DNA of 18,074 nucleotides from Stagnihabitans sp038231775 (GCA_038231775.1 JBBRKS010000079.1:1-18074); one strand, 5' to 3'; counted from the first letter of the stretch, positions 7,767 to 16,615 are shown. The notes: a model not told the origin generated them from the letters alone. Program-made: numbers and translations.

Positions 7767-7798
7767 TCCCCAGTGACAGCTTCCGCAGCCCATGAAGG

Positions 7799-7818
7799 CC
7801 GCGCGGGATGACGCGCGG
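7799..7818. promoter_or_regulatory. 7-bp-stem hairpin just ahead of the DUF2493 ribosome site
   Basis: CCGCGCG-GGATGA-CGCGCGG forms a perfect stem 15 bases before the GGAGG (7833-7837) of the next gene. It has no T-tract, so it is not a classical terminator. It may shape the leader of the DUF2493 mRNA. Confidence 0.4.
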
Positions 7819-7847
7819 ACGCGTAAAGGCCCGGAGGCAAGAAACCG

Positions 7848-8783
7848 ATGACCACCCAATTCCAGAACGAAGACTTTCACCGCAACCAAAGCCTATCCCA
7901 GACCGCCTGGGCGCTTCAGGAGCTTCAGCTCTACGGCACACGGGCGTTTCAGGACGAGGTCGATCTGCGCCCGATGCCGGAGCCCGAGCGCCTCATCGAC
8001 GCCGTCACCGATATCTTCGATGCCATCGCCGCAACCCTTGGCGACACCCGTATGGAACCCGACCTCGAAGAACTGCTCTGGGGCCAGGTCAACCTTTTCC
8101 ACCGCGCGGCTGCCCGTGTTGAGCGGTTGCTCGACGACAATGAAGTGGCGCAGCACCGCCTGCAGCGTGAACAAGACGGGTCCGAGGTGAAATCGACAGA
8201 ACTTGAGCGCCTGACGGGTGAAGGCACGACCCTCGTTGAGCGGCGCCATTGTCTGGAAGCCTTCCGCGACCGCAGCGCTGAGGCGTTTGAGGTGCACACG
8301 GGCTCAACCTGGCGGCCTCGCTCCGGATCGATGGTGAACCACCGGCACCTCACCGCAGCGCTGATCGACAGCCGCGATTTCCTGGCCGCCAAGCGCCGCG
8401 CAGAGACCGAGGTGATGCTGCCCGCCGGCCCCAAGGTTGCCCTCACTGGTGGGACCGACTTTAACGATCACCGCCTGATCTGGGGCAAGCTCGATCAGGT
8501 CCGGACCAAATATCCCGACATGGTCCTTCTGCACGGTGGAAGCGGCAAGGGGGCCGAGCTCATCGCCGCCAAATGGGCCGAGGCCCGGGGCGTGACGCAG
8601 GTCGCCTTCAAACCTGACTGGACCAAGCACGCCAAAGCCGCACCCTTCAAGCGCAACGACGCCATGCTGGATGTGCTCCCGGTGGGCGTCCTCGTCTTCC
8701 CTGGCAATGGCATTCAGGAAAACCTCGCCGACAAGGCCAAGAAGCTGGGCATCCCGGTCCTGAAGTTCGAGAAGGGGGCGTAA
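7848..8783 (+). CDS. DUF2493 (SLOG/YspA-like) protein
   Basis: 311 aa; ATG 7848 follows GGAGG at 7833-7837 by ten bases. Residues 1-190 are mainly helical and specific to plasmid versions (an N-terminal WALQELQLYGTRAFQ segment, then charged helices). Residues about 195-308 are the DUF2493 domain, a Rossmann-like nucleotide-binding fold of the SLOG superfamily. The strand KVALTGGTDFNDHR at 196-209 begins it, the glycine loop LLHGGSGKGAELIA lies at 227-240, and LPVGVLVFPGNG (277-288) and IPVLKF close the sheet. The ligand is unknown; SLOG relatives bind nucleotide derivatives or nucleotide-linked signals. The protein commonly travels with the Toprim and strawberry-notch genes. Transcription probably ends at the hairpin overlapping its stop codon. 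Confidence 0.88.
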   Translation: MTTQFQNEDFHRNQSLSQTAWALQELQLYGTRAFQDEVDLRPMPEPERLIDAVTDIFDAIAATLGDTRMEPDLEELLWGQVNLFHRAAARVERLLDDNEVAQHRLQREQDGSEVKSTELERLTGEGTTLVERRHCLEAFRDRSAEAFEVHTGSTWRPRSGSMVNHRHLTAALIDSRDFLAAKRRAETEVMLPAGPKVALTGGTDFNDHRLIWGKLDQVRTKYPDMVLLHGGSGKGAELIAAKWAEARGVTQVAFKPDWTKHAKAAPFKRNDAMLDVLPVGVLVFPGNGIQENLADKAKKLGIPVLKFEKGA

Positions 8784-8793
8784 GCCCCCTTTC
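8772..8793 (+). terminator. Rho-independent terminator overlapping the DUF2493 stop codon
   Basis: AAGGGGGC-GTAA-GCCCCCTT is an 8-bp perfect stem with a 4-base loop followed by TTTCTAT. The TAA stop (8781-8783) lies in the loop. It separates the DUF2493 transcript from the restriction gene. Confidence 0.75.
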
Positions 8794-8841
8794 TATCGAC
8801 ACCAGCGCACTGGTAAATTTTTGTAGTCGCGGCCATGGGGG

Positions 8842-8868
8842 TTCATCGCTAAGTTGATGAAATACATA
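8842..8868 (+). promoter_or_regulatory. Inverted repeat in the upstream region of the type ISP gene
   Basis: TTCATC (8842-8847) and GATGAA (8856-8861) are 6-bp inverted arms 8 bases apart. They are followed at once by TACATA (8863-8868), a weak -10-like hexamer 13 bases before the ATG. After the terminator this is the only place for the gene's own promoter. No clear -35 is visible, so the assignment is tentative. Confidence 0.3.
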
Positions 8869-8881
8869 GTCAGGGGTGTTT

Positions 8882-11800
8882 ATGACTGCCATCGACCGAA
8901 TCCTACAGACTTACCGCGACGCTGCAGTTACTGAGCGTGAAAAGGGCACCTATTTCGAACGGTTGGCCCTCGTGTTTTTCATGAATGATCCTGTTCAGTC
9001 AGAAGAATATGACGCGGTCTGGACTTGGTCCGATTGGGCAAAAAACAATCGCCGCGACGGCAAAGATGTCGGTATCGACTTGGTTGCAAAGCTGCGCAAT
9101 GAGGAAGGCTTCGCAGCCATTCAGGCAAAGTTCTATGCCGCAGATGCCCGTATCCAGAAAGTCCACATCGACAGTTTTATTTCGGCCTCTGGCAAGGAGC
9201 CTTTCCGTAGGCGTGTCGTTCTTGACACGACTGAAAATGAATGGGGAACAAACGCCGAGGAAATGATCAGGGACCAGGTGATCCCGGTCGTGCGCATCGG
9301 TCTGACAGACCTTCGCGAAAGCCGGATCGATTGGACAATTTTTGAGGCGCGCGGCGAAATCGTCCTTAGCGCCAAGAAGTCCCTTCTGGACCATCAGAAG
9401 GATGCGCTGGCAGACGTCAGCAAGGGCCTCGCCGTGGCCGACCGCGGTAAGATGATCATGGCCTGCGGCACAGGGAAGACCTTCACATCGCTGAAAATCG
9501 CCGAAACCGTCGCAGGCAAAGGCAAGCGTGTTCTGTTCATGGTGCCGTCGCTAGCATTGATGTCCCAGACAGTGCGCGAATGGACCAATGACACTGAAAC
9601 ACCAATCCGCGCCTTCGCTGTCTGCTCCGACGCCCATGTCGGAAAACGCCGCAAAAGTACGGACGACATTGCGGAAATCGAAATCCATGATCTGGCGTTT
9701 CCCGCGACGACTGATCCGGTCAAGGTGGCCGAAAAAGCAGGCGAGGACGATCCGGAGCGGATGACTGTCATCTTCTCGACCTATCAGTCCATCCTCACCC
9801 TGACCCGCGCGCAGGAAGCGGGACTGCCCGAGTTCGACCTGATCATCTGCGACGAGGCGCACCGCACCACTGGTGCTACCCTCGACGGCGAGGAAGAGTC
9901 GAACTTCGTCAAGATCCACAGCAATGACAATGTGAAGGCTCGCAAGCGCCTTTACATGACTGCGACGCCCCGGATTTTCGGCGACAATGTCCGCAGCAAG
10001 GCGGATGAGGTCGGCGCCGAACTGGCCTCGATGGATAACCCGGCCCTGTTTGGTGAGACGCTGTTCTATCGCGGCTTCGGCTGGGCGGTGCAAAACGGTC
10101 TGCTGACCGACTACAAGGTCATCGTGCTGGCCATGGATGAGGGGCTTGTCAGTGCGGCCGTGCAAAAGCGCCTCGGCGATGCGGGCAGCGAATTGGTCCT
10201 GGATGACGCGACCAAGATCATCGGCTGCTACAAGGCGCTGACCAAGATCGACCTGAAGGCTGACGTTTCGACCGATCCGCACCCGATGCGCCGCGCGCTG
10301 GCCTTCGCGAAGGACATCCGCAGCTCCAAACTGATCCGAGATGAATTCTCCGCCGTGGTCGATGAATACCTCGGACAGGACAGCCTGGTCGAAAGTGACG
10401 AACCGTCCGACCACCTCCAGTGCGAGATCGAGCATGTCGATGGCACCTTCAACGCCAAGACCCGCGGCGCTCTGCTGGATTGGCTGAAGGCAGATGCTGG
10501 CGAAAATACGTGCCGTATCCTGACCAACGCCCGCTGCCTGTCCGAAGGCGTCGACGTGCCTGCCCTCGACGCGATCATGTTCTTGCACCCGCGCAAAAGC
10601 CAGATCGACGTGGTGCAATCGGTTGGCCGCGTCATGCGCAAAACTGACACCAAGAAGATGGGCTATGTCATCTTGCCGGTAGGTGTCCCCGCCGGTGTGC
10701 CGCCCGAACAGGCGCTGGCCGACAACGAACGCTACCGCGTCGTCTGGCAGATTCTGAACGCCCTGCGCGCCCATGATGAACGGTTCGACAGCACCATCAA
10801 CAAGGCGTCGCTGGGCCAGGACATCTCAGACAAGGTTGAGATCGTTGGCATCAACGCCGATTCAGAAGAACTGCGATCCGTCACCGCCGTCGTCCAGAAA
10901 CTGCCGAACAAAACCAAGGCCGCTGGTTCCGGCATTGGCGCGGGCAACGGTGGCCCCGACGATGATGTCATCGAAGGGCCCAAACCGACCCAAACCGAAA
11001 TGACCTTCTCGATCGACGAATTTTCCCGCGCCATCATGGCCAAGATTGTCAAGAAGTGCGGCACCCGCGATTATTGGGAGGACTGGTCCGCCTCCATCGC
11101 CGAGATCGCCAAGAACCACATCACCCGCCTGACCGCCCTGCTGAAAGACCCCGACACCGAGGCCCGCCGCGCCTTTGATGCCTTCCTTGGCGAGTTGCGC
11201 GACGATCTGAACGACACCATCTCCGAAGGCGACGCCATCGAGATGCTGGCCCAGCACATCATCACGCGCCCCGTGTTCGAGACCCTGTTCGAGGGGCACA
11301 AGTTCACCGCCGAAAACCCGGTCTCACGCGCCATGCAGCGCGTGCTGGATGTGCTGAACGAGGCCAATCTCGACAAGGAATCCAAAGACCTCGAAAAGTT
11401 CTACGCCAGCGTCAAGATGCGCTCACAAGGCATCACTGACCCCCAGGCCAAGCAAAAGCTGATCGTCGAGCTTTACGACAAGTTCTTCCGCCGCGCATTC
11501 CCCCGCACCACCGAAAAGCTGGGCATCGTCTACACGCCCGTCGAGATCGTCGATTTCATCATCCATTCGGTAAACGAGGTGCTGCAATCCGAATTCGGCC
11601 AGACCCTCGGCTCCCCCGGCGTCCACATCATCGACCCCTTCACCGGCACCGGCACCTTCATCACCCGCCTGCTGCAATCCGGCCTGATCGCGCCCGAAGA
11701 GATGGAGCACAAGTTCCGCCACGAAATTCACGCGAATGAGATCGTGCTGCTGGCCTATTACATCGCCGCGATCAACATCGAGGCGGTCTATCACGGGCTT

Positions 11801-13792
11801 CAGGGCGGCGACTATGTGCCGTTCGAGGGCATCTGCCTGACCGACACCTTCCAGATGTATGAAAGCGACGACTTGATTTCGCATTACATGCCGGACAATT
11901 CCGAGCGGAGGAAGCGGCAAAAGGCGACGGATATTTGCGTAATCGTGGGGAACCCACCTTATTCCTCTGGCCAGAACAGCGCGAACGACAACAATGCCAA
12001 CGTCGCCTACCCAACACTCGATGGACGTATCCGCGACACCTACGCGGCCAAATCCACTGCCACCAACAAGAACGCTCTATATGACAGCTACATCCGTGCC
12101 ATTCGTTGGGCCTCTGACAGGATCGGCGATGCGGGCGTCATGGCCTATGTTACCAATGCTGGCTGGGTTGATGGCAACGCTGCGGACGGGCTTCGCGCTT
12201 GTCTTGCTGCCGAGTTCAGCGAACTTTACATCTTCCATCTCCGTGGCAACCAACGCACCAGCGGCGAACTGTCACGTCGCGAAGGTGGAAAAATCTTCGG
12301 ATCAGGCAGCCGAGCGCCCATTGCCATCAGCGTTCTGGTCAAGAACCCAGACGCGACGCAACACGGGCGCATCCACTTCCACGACATCGGGGACTATCTC
12401 GACCAGAAGGAGAAGCTGGCGATCATCCGCGATTTCAGAAGCATCGGCGGAATTGCGGCGTCGCAAGGTTGGACACAGATTGAACCGGACGAGCATAGCG
12501 ACTGGCTGAAGCAGCGAGATGGTAGCTTCGACGCGTTCATAAAGGTTGGAGATAAGAAGGATCGCAATGCCTCAGTGATCTTTGAAAACTATTCTAGAGG
12601 AATCGAAACAGCTCGGGACTCGTGGGTATACAATTCATCTAAGGAAAGAGTGGCACAGAACGTTTCCAGAATGATCGATTTCTACAACGCTGAGCTGGAC
12701 AGAACAGCAAAACTCGACCTCCCTAGCGGGCAGGACTTAAGGGAGAAGTTCCTTCGAGATGTGGTAAGCAATGACGGTAAGAAAATAAGCTGGTCCAGTA
12801 GCCTTATTTCAGACCTCGCCAGGGGTCGGCGTGCCAAGTTCGATGAACTTGGATTGTCGAAATCTCTCTACCGGCCCTTCTTTAAGCAGTGGGTCTTTAG
12901 AGCGCCCATGCTGATCCATAGAATGGGCCAGATGGGGCAAATCTTCCCTGAAACCGAAGAAAAAAACTTTGCGATCTGGATTTCTGGAATGGGTGTCCCC
13001 ACTCCATTTTCTTGCACAATGAGCGATGTTATTCCCAGCTCACAAGGGCCAGAAAAGCCTCAGTGCTTTCCTCTCTATCTTCATGAAGAAGCTGTGCAGA
13101 ACGATAGCGATCTGTTCGCTTCAGTTGGCGGCAATCTTTCTGTGCGCTCGAGCGTCACCGACATTGGCCTGAAACACTTCCAAGATGCCTATCCTGGCGA
13201 GACGATCACCAAGGAAGATCTGTTCTACTATGTCTACGGCCTGCTGCATTCCGAGGATTACCGCGCGAAATACGCCGACAACCTGTCCAAGGAACTGCCC
13301 CGCATCCCCCGCGTCAAAACCGCCGCCGACTTCTGGGCCTTCAGCCACGCCGGTCGCACCCTGGGCGATCTGCATGTAAACTATGAAACGGTCGAACCCT
13401 ACCCGGTCACGATCAAGCAAGGCGACCTGCGCCTCGCCGACACCAAGAACCCCGAGGCCTTCTACCGCGTCACCAAATGGGCCTTCGGCAAGACCGGCAA
13501 GGACAAAGACAAAACCACCGTCATCTACAACCCCAACATCACCATGCAGGACGTGCCCTTGGAGGCTTACGATTACGTCGTCAACGGCAAACCCGCCCTT
13601 GAATGGGTGATGGAACGCCAGGTGGTCAAAACCGACAAAGCCAGCAGCATCGAAAACGACGCCAACCGCTATGCCAACGAGACGATGAACAACCCCGCCT
13701 ACCCCATGGAACTTTTCCAACGCGTCATCACCGTCAGCCTGCGAACCATGGAAATCGTGCGCGCCCTGCCAAAGCTGGAGGTGATGGCATGA
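8882..13792 (+). CDS. Type ISP restriction-modification enzyme (single-chain nuclease-helicase-methylase)
   Basis: A 1636-aa defence protein that combines all restriction-modification activities in one chain, as in LlaGI/LlaBIII-type enzymes of similar length. ATG 8882 is chosen over GTG 8876 because AGGGG (8872-8876) sits 5 bases ahead. Order of domains: Mrr-like PD-(D/E)XK nuclease with D66 in GKDVGIDLVAK and Q81-A-K83; SF2 translocase with Walker A ACGTGKT (194-200), DEAH (324-327), TAT (360-362) and motif VI QSVGRVMR (579-586); a helical coupler, about 620-860; gamma-type N6-adenine methyltransferase with DPFTGTGTF (918-926) and NPPY (1024-1027); then a target recognition region to the C-terminus. 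All key motifs are intact, so it looks functional. Methylation would be on one strand of an asymmetric site in this family. DNA for residues about 1220-1420 is markedly AT-richer than the rest. Confidence 0.93.
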   Translation: MTAIDRILQTYRDAAVTEREKGTYFERLALVFFMNDPVQSEEYDAVWTWSDWAKNNRRDGKDVGIDLVAKLRNEEGFAAIQAKFYAADARIQKVHIDSFISASGKEPFRRRVVLDTTENEWGTNAEEMIRDQVIPVVRIGLTDLRESRIDWTIFEARGEIVLSAKKSLLDHQKDALADVSKGLAVADRGKMIMACGTGKTFTSLKIAETVAGKGKRVLFMVPSLALMSQTVREWTNDTETPIRAFAVCSDAHVGKRRKSTDDIAEIEIHDLAFPATTDPVKVAEKAGEDDPERMTVIFSTYQSILTLTRAQEAGLPEFDLIICDEAHRTTGATLDGEEESNFVKIHSNDNVKARKRLYMTATPRIFGDNVRSKADEVGAELASMDNPALFGETLFYRGFGWAVQNGLLTDYKVIVLAMDEGLVSAAVQKRLGDAGSELVLDDATKIIGCYKALTKIDLKADVSTDPHPMRRALAFAKDIRSSKLIRDEFSAVVDEYLGQDSLVESDEPSDHLQCEIEHVDGTFNAKTRGALLDWLKADAGENTCRILTNARCLSEGVDVPALDAIMFLHPRKSQIDVVQSVGRVMRKTDTKKMGYVILPVGVPAGVPPEQALADNERYRVVWQILNALRAHDERFDSTINKASLGQDISDKVEIVGINADSEELRSVTAVVQKLPNKTKAAGSGIGAGNGGPDDDVIEGPKPTQTEMTFSIDEFSRAIMAKIVKKCGTRDYWEDWSASIAEIAKNHITRLTALLKDPDTEARRAFDAFLGELRDDLNDTISEGDAIEMLAQHIITRPVFETLFEGHKFTAENPVSRAMQRVLDVLNEANLDKESKDLEKFYASVKMRSQGITDPQAKQKLIVELYDKFFRRAFPRTTEKLGIVYTPVEIVDFIIHSVNEVLQSEFGQTLGSPGVHIIDPFTGTGTFITRLLQSGLIAPEEMEHKFRHEIHANEIVLLAYYIAAINIEAVYHGLQGGDYVPFEGICLTDTFQMYESDDLISHYMPDNSERRKRQKATDICVIVGNPPYSSGQNSANDNNANVAYPTLDGRIRDTYAAKSTATNKNALYDSYIRAIRWASDRIGDAGVMAYVTNAGWVDGNAADGLRACLAAEFSELYIFHLRGNQRTSGELSRREGGKIFGSGSRAPIAISVLVKNPDATQHGRIHFHDIGDYLDQKEKLAIIRDFRSIGGIAASQGWTQIEPDEHSDWLKQRDGSFDAFIKVGDKKDRNASVIFENYSRGIETARDSWVYNSSKERVAQNVSRMIDFYNAELDRTAKLDLPSGQDLREKFLRDVVSNDGKKISWSSSLISDLARGRRAKFDELGLSKSLYRPFFKQWVFRAPMLIHRMGQMGQIFPETEEKNFAIWISGMGVPTPFSCTMSDVIPSSQGPEKPQCFPLYLHEEAVQNDSDLFASVGGNLSVRSSVTDIGLKHFQDAYPGETITKEDLFYYVYGLLHSEDYRAKYADNLSKELPRIPRVKTAADFWAFSHAGRTLGDLHVNYETVEPYPVTIKQGDLRLADTKNPEAFYRVTKWAFGKTGKDKDKTTVIYNPNITMQDVPLEAYDYVVNGKPALEWVMERQVVKTDKASSIENDANRYANETMNNPAYPMELFQRVITVSLRTMEIVRALPKLEVMA

Positions 13793-14121
13793 ATATCCTT
13801 CGGCTGTTGATCGCCCTTGTTTTGATCCCGACCAGCGCGAGCGCGCAACAGGGGTTCAGCTGTTCCTACGGTGACCGCGGAGCATGCCTTGGATTTGGCG
13901 ATACGGTCTGTTCGAGCAGCGGCATGTGCGTCGACCAGAACGCGGCCTGTTTTGACAAGTACCAATGCAATTTCGAAGGCTTCACCTGCAAATCGAACGT
14001 GACCGAATGTGCTGAGGCGCACAACAAGTTGCTGGGTGAGAACAACACTTTGGTCGATGAATACAATGACCTGCTCAAGAAGCACAAAGAGCGTAACCGA
14101 CCGATTGGCACCGCCTTCTGA
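13789..14121 (+). pseudogene. 5' part of an exported cysteine-rich protein gene, cut by IS66
   Basis: The start overlaps the restriction gene's stop as ATGA, and an excellent GGAGGTGAT ribosome site (13777-13785) precedes it. As it stands it encodes 110 aa, but the last residues (from codon 102) come from the IS66 end. The protein begins with a Sec signal peptide (MNILRLLIALVLIPTSASA, cleavage likely after A19). Eight cysteines follow at 25, 33, 41, 47, 54, 60, 67 and 74, then a polar helix of coiled-coil character. Periplasmic or outer-envelope location with disulfides is inferred. Joined to the fragment at 16673-16816 it gives a 148-aa protein. I do not recognise the family. Translational coupling to a type ISP enzyme is unusual for an exported protein. 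Confidence 0.85.
14085..14092. repeat. Left copy of the IS66 8-bp target-site duplication
   Basis: CAAAGAGC directly precedes the GTAA end of the element and is repeated exactly at 16666-16673. Eight bases is the duplication size expected for IS66. Confidence 0.93.
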
Positions 14122-14156
14122 CGCACGAGATTTTCCGCTAAGCCACTGTCGTTATT

Positions 14157-14174
14157 GACGTCGTTAACGACGTC
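14157..14174. repeat. Perfect 18-bp palindrome in the IS66 left end
   Basis: GACGTCGTT-AACGACGTC is fully self-complementary, and GACGTCGTT recurs once more at 14169-14177. It lies 18 bases before tnpA and could be a transposase- or host-factor-binding site or an operator for the tnp operon. Confidence 0.6.
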
Positions 14175-14192
14175 GTTTGCGGTGGGGATTAT

Positions 14193-14546
14193 ATGCGACA
14201 AGAGATTTTGACAGGTGCTGAACGGCGGCGCCGGTGGTCGGATGTTGAGAAGCGTTCGATCCTGAGCGAGGTTGGTTTGCGCGGGGCGACGGTCGCCGAG
14301 GTTGCTCGTCGGCATGATCTGACGCGGCAGCATCTCTACCAATGGCGTGCGGAGTTGCGCAAGCGCGGCGAGGGCCTGTCAGATGACGCGGGCTTTCTGC
14401 CAGTGGAAATTTCTGCTCCTGTCACGCCTTCTCCAGCCACGATGAGTTTCGAGATTGTTCTGGCGAATGGGCGGCGGTTGCGTGGGATCGACGGGCTTTC
14501 GGCATCTGGCCTAGCGCAACTGATCCGGGTTGTGGAGAGCGCATGA
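14193..14546 (+). CDS. tnpA: IS66 TnpA accessory protein
   Basis: 117 aa; ATG 14193 follows GGTGGGG. The N-terminal helix-turn-helix region (RRRRWSDVEKRSILSEVG, then GATVAEVARRHDLTRQHLYQW) is the IS3/IS66 orf1-type DNA-binding fold. The C-terminus FEIVLANGRRLR and LAQLIRVVE is typical of IS66 TnpA. It likely assists TnpC at the element ends. Its stop overlaps the tnpB start as ATGA. Confidence 0.93.
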   Translation: MRQEILTGAERRRRWSDVEKRSILSEVGLRGATVAEVARRHDLTRQHLYQWRAELRKRGEGLSDDAGFLPVEISAPVTPSPATMSFEIVLANGRRLRGIDGLSASGLAQLIRVVESA

Positions 14547-14887
14547 TCGGTCCTGGGAACGGGGTGCGAGTGTTCATCGCAGCGGGGATCACCGACATGC
14601 GCTGCGGCATTGCGGGTCTTTGTGCACGGGCGAAGCGGCTGCTTGAAGAGGATCCGGCCAGTGGAGCGGTCTTTGTTTTCCGGGGACGGATGGGTGATCG
14701 GCTGAAGATCCTGCACTGGGATGGGCAGGGTTTTTGCCTTTACTACAAGGTTCTGGAGCGCGGTCATTTTCCCTGGCCGAAGGCCACCACGGGAAAGGTT
14801 GCGCTGACCCCGGCGCAGCTGTCTATGCTGTGGGAAGGGATGGATTGGCGCCAGCCACAGTGGACCAGCGCGCCGACGCGGATGTAG
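14543..14887 (+). CDS. tnpB: IS66 TnpB accessory protein (IS66 Orf2 family)
   Basis: 114 aa with the family signatures VRVFIAAGITDMRCGIAGL, VFVFRGRMGDRLKILHWDGQ, GFCLYYKVLERGHFPWP and LTPAQLSMLWEGMDW. It is required for transposition of IS66 elements, but its biochemical role is not known. It is translationally coupled to tnpA (ATGA). It is unrelated to the RNA-guided TnpB of IS200/IS605 despite the shared name. Confidence 0.95.
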   Translation: MIGPGNGVRVFIAAGITDMRCGIAGLCARAKRLLEEDPASGAVFVFRGRMGDRLKILHWDGQGFCLYYKVLERGHFPWPKATTGKVALTPAQLSMLWEGMDWRQPQWTSAPTRM

Positions 14888-14949
14888 ATTTCGGCGGCAT
14901 TTCCTTTTGTTTTCATGGACTTTTGTGCCGATTTGCGGTAGCTGAACCC

Positions 14950-16560
14950 ATGACGAATGAAGCATCTTCCTTGCCAGATGACCCCCAGGCCCTGAAGGCG
15001 CTGGTCCTTCAGTTGCAGGGTAGTCTGCGCGCCCATGATCTGCTGGTCCAGGCCCTGCGGCTGCAGATCGCACGGCTGAAGCGGCAGAAGTTTGGTGCCA
15101 GTTCCGAGAAGATTGCCCGCGAGATCGAGCAACTGGAACTGGCTCTTGAGGGGCTTCAGATCGCCCAAGCCGAAGTCGCACCCGATTTGGAACCCGCGAC
15201 CGTGGAGATCGCCACTGAGGCTGGTGACCCGGCTGACGAGATGATCAAGACCCCACGCCGCCGTCCCCGTGTTGCGCCCGATACGCCTCGTGAGCGGCGC
15301 GAGATGGACCCCGGTGACACATGCCCGGACTGCGGCGGTGTCTTGCGTCTGGTGGGCTGCGATGTGAGCGAGATCCTCGACATGATTGCCGCGCAGATGA
15401 AGGTGGTCGAGATAGCTCGGCTGAAGAAGTCCTGCCGCTGCTGCGAGAAGATGGTGCAATGCCCTGCGCCGAGCCGCCCGATCCCCGGCAGCCTTGCGGG
15501 GCCGAGTCTTCTCGCCTTCATCCTGGTGTCCAAATACGACGATCACCTTCCGCTGTATCGCCTGAACGAGATATTCGCCCGGATGGGTGCCGATATACCA
15601 GACAGCACCCTGTCAGGTTGGTGCGGCGGCGCCATGAAGACCCTGACTCCGCTGGTCGATCTCCTGCGGGCTGATGTGATGGCCTGTGACCTACTGCATG
15701 CCGATGACACCCCGATCCGCGTGCTCGACCGGGCGAAGGCCGCGGGTGAACTGGGCAAGGGCGTCAAGGAGGGCCGCATCTGGGCCTATGTGCGCGACCA
15801 GCGGCCCTGGTCGGGGACAGCACCACCGGGCGTGGCCTACTACTTCTCGCCCGACCGCAAGGGTGAACACCCGCGAAAGCATCTCAGGAACAGCAAGGGC
15901 ATCCTGCAAGCCGATGCTTACACCGGGTTCAGGGACCTGTATCAGCCGGGCATCAATGGCACCGCCCAGTTCCGCGAGGCCGCCTGTTGGGCGCATCTGC
16001 GCCGCGACTTTCATGACGTCTGGAAGCCTACGCAGTCCGACACCGCCCGTGAGGCACTGGACCGGATCGGCGCGCTTTACGACATCGAGGCGCAGGTCAG
16101 CGGTCGACCCGCCACCGAACGCCACGCCGTCCGGCAGGCTCATAGCCGGCCTAAGGTAGAAGCCTTCAAGCTCTGGGCCGAAGACAACCTGCGCCACATC
16201 TCGGGCAAGGGCGACCTCGCCCAAGCCTTTCGATACGCCCTGAACCGCTGGTCGTCCTTCTGCCTTTTCCTGGACGACGGCCGCGTGGCCATCGACAACA
16301 ATCCCGCCGAGCGCGCCATGCGGCCGATCGGAATTGGTCGCAAGAACTGGCTTTTCGCGGGCAATGATGCAGGCGGTGAAACCCTCGCCAAGGCGATGAC
16401 CCTGATCGAAAGCGCCAAGCTGAGCGGCCTCAATCCACAAGCCTACCTCGCCGATGTCCTCGCCCGCATCAACGACCACATCGCGCCACGCCTCTACGAA
16501 CTGCTTCCATGGAACTGGAAGCCGCTGCCTGTCGACGCAGCAAACAAGATCGCAGCCTGA
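14950..16560 (+). CDS. tnpC: IS66 TnpC transposase
   Basis: 536 aa, the DDE transposase of the element. ATG 14950 gives the usual N-terminus; the open frame extends upstream to 14734, but that part overlaps tnpB. Residues 20-75: leucine-rich coiled coil (LKALVLQLQGSLRAHDLLVQ) and KRQKFGASSEK, the family's hallmark. A zinc-binding CPDCGG lies at 125-128 with a second CRCC group. The catalytic domain has D252/D253 in HADDTPIRV, D322 in QADAYTGF and E454 in DNNPAERAMRP. The C-terminus is the IS66 small domain (LLPWNWKP). It is complete. Confidence 0.96.
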   Translation: MTNEASSLPDDPQALKALVLQLQGSLRAHDLLVQALRLQIARLKRQKFGASSEKIAREIEQLELALEGLQIAQAEVAPDLEPATVEIATEAGDPADEMIKTPRRRPRVAPDTPRERREMDPGDTCPDCGGVLRLVGCDVSEILDMIAAQMKVVEIARLKKSCRCCEKMVQCPAPSRPIPGSLAGPSLLAFILVSKYDDHLPLYRLNEIFARMGADIPDSTLSGWCGGAMKTLTPLVDLLRADVMACDLLHADDTPIRVLDRAKAAGELGKGVKEGRIWAYVRDQRPWSGTAPPGVAYYFSPDRKGEHPRKHLRNSKGILQADAYTGFRDLYQPGINGTAQFREAACWAHLRRDFHDVWKPTQSDTAREALDRIGALYDIEAQVSGRPATERHAVRQAHSRPKVEAFKLWAEDNLRHISGKGDLAQAFRYALNRWSSFCLFLDDGRVAIDNNPAERAMRPIGIGRKNWLFAGNDAGGETLAKAMTLIESAKLSGLNPQAYLADVLARINDHIAPRLYELLPWNWKPLPVDAANKIAA

Positions 16561-16615
16561 CCTGAGAACATCATCCTGACCGCATGATCGCCGTCCATAG
16601 CGACGTCAAACGTGC

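Noticed and set aside
7480..7941. Open frames on both strands across the 7477-7847 gap
   Set aside because: They are low-complexity, Arg/Pro/Gly-rich translations with no domain, and run across the inverted repeats; the structure explains the segment better than a gene.
9551..10774. Long minus-strand open frame (407 codons) opposite the type ISP gene
   Set aside because: It lies wholly inside the helicase coding region, has no recognisable domain, and is the antisense shadow expected from GC-rich codon bias.
14734..14949. Upstream extension of the TnpC frame
   Set aside because: It overlaps tnpB in another frame, and family members begin near the MTNEASSLPDD-type start, so ATG 14950 is preferred.
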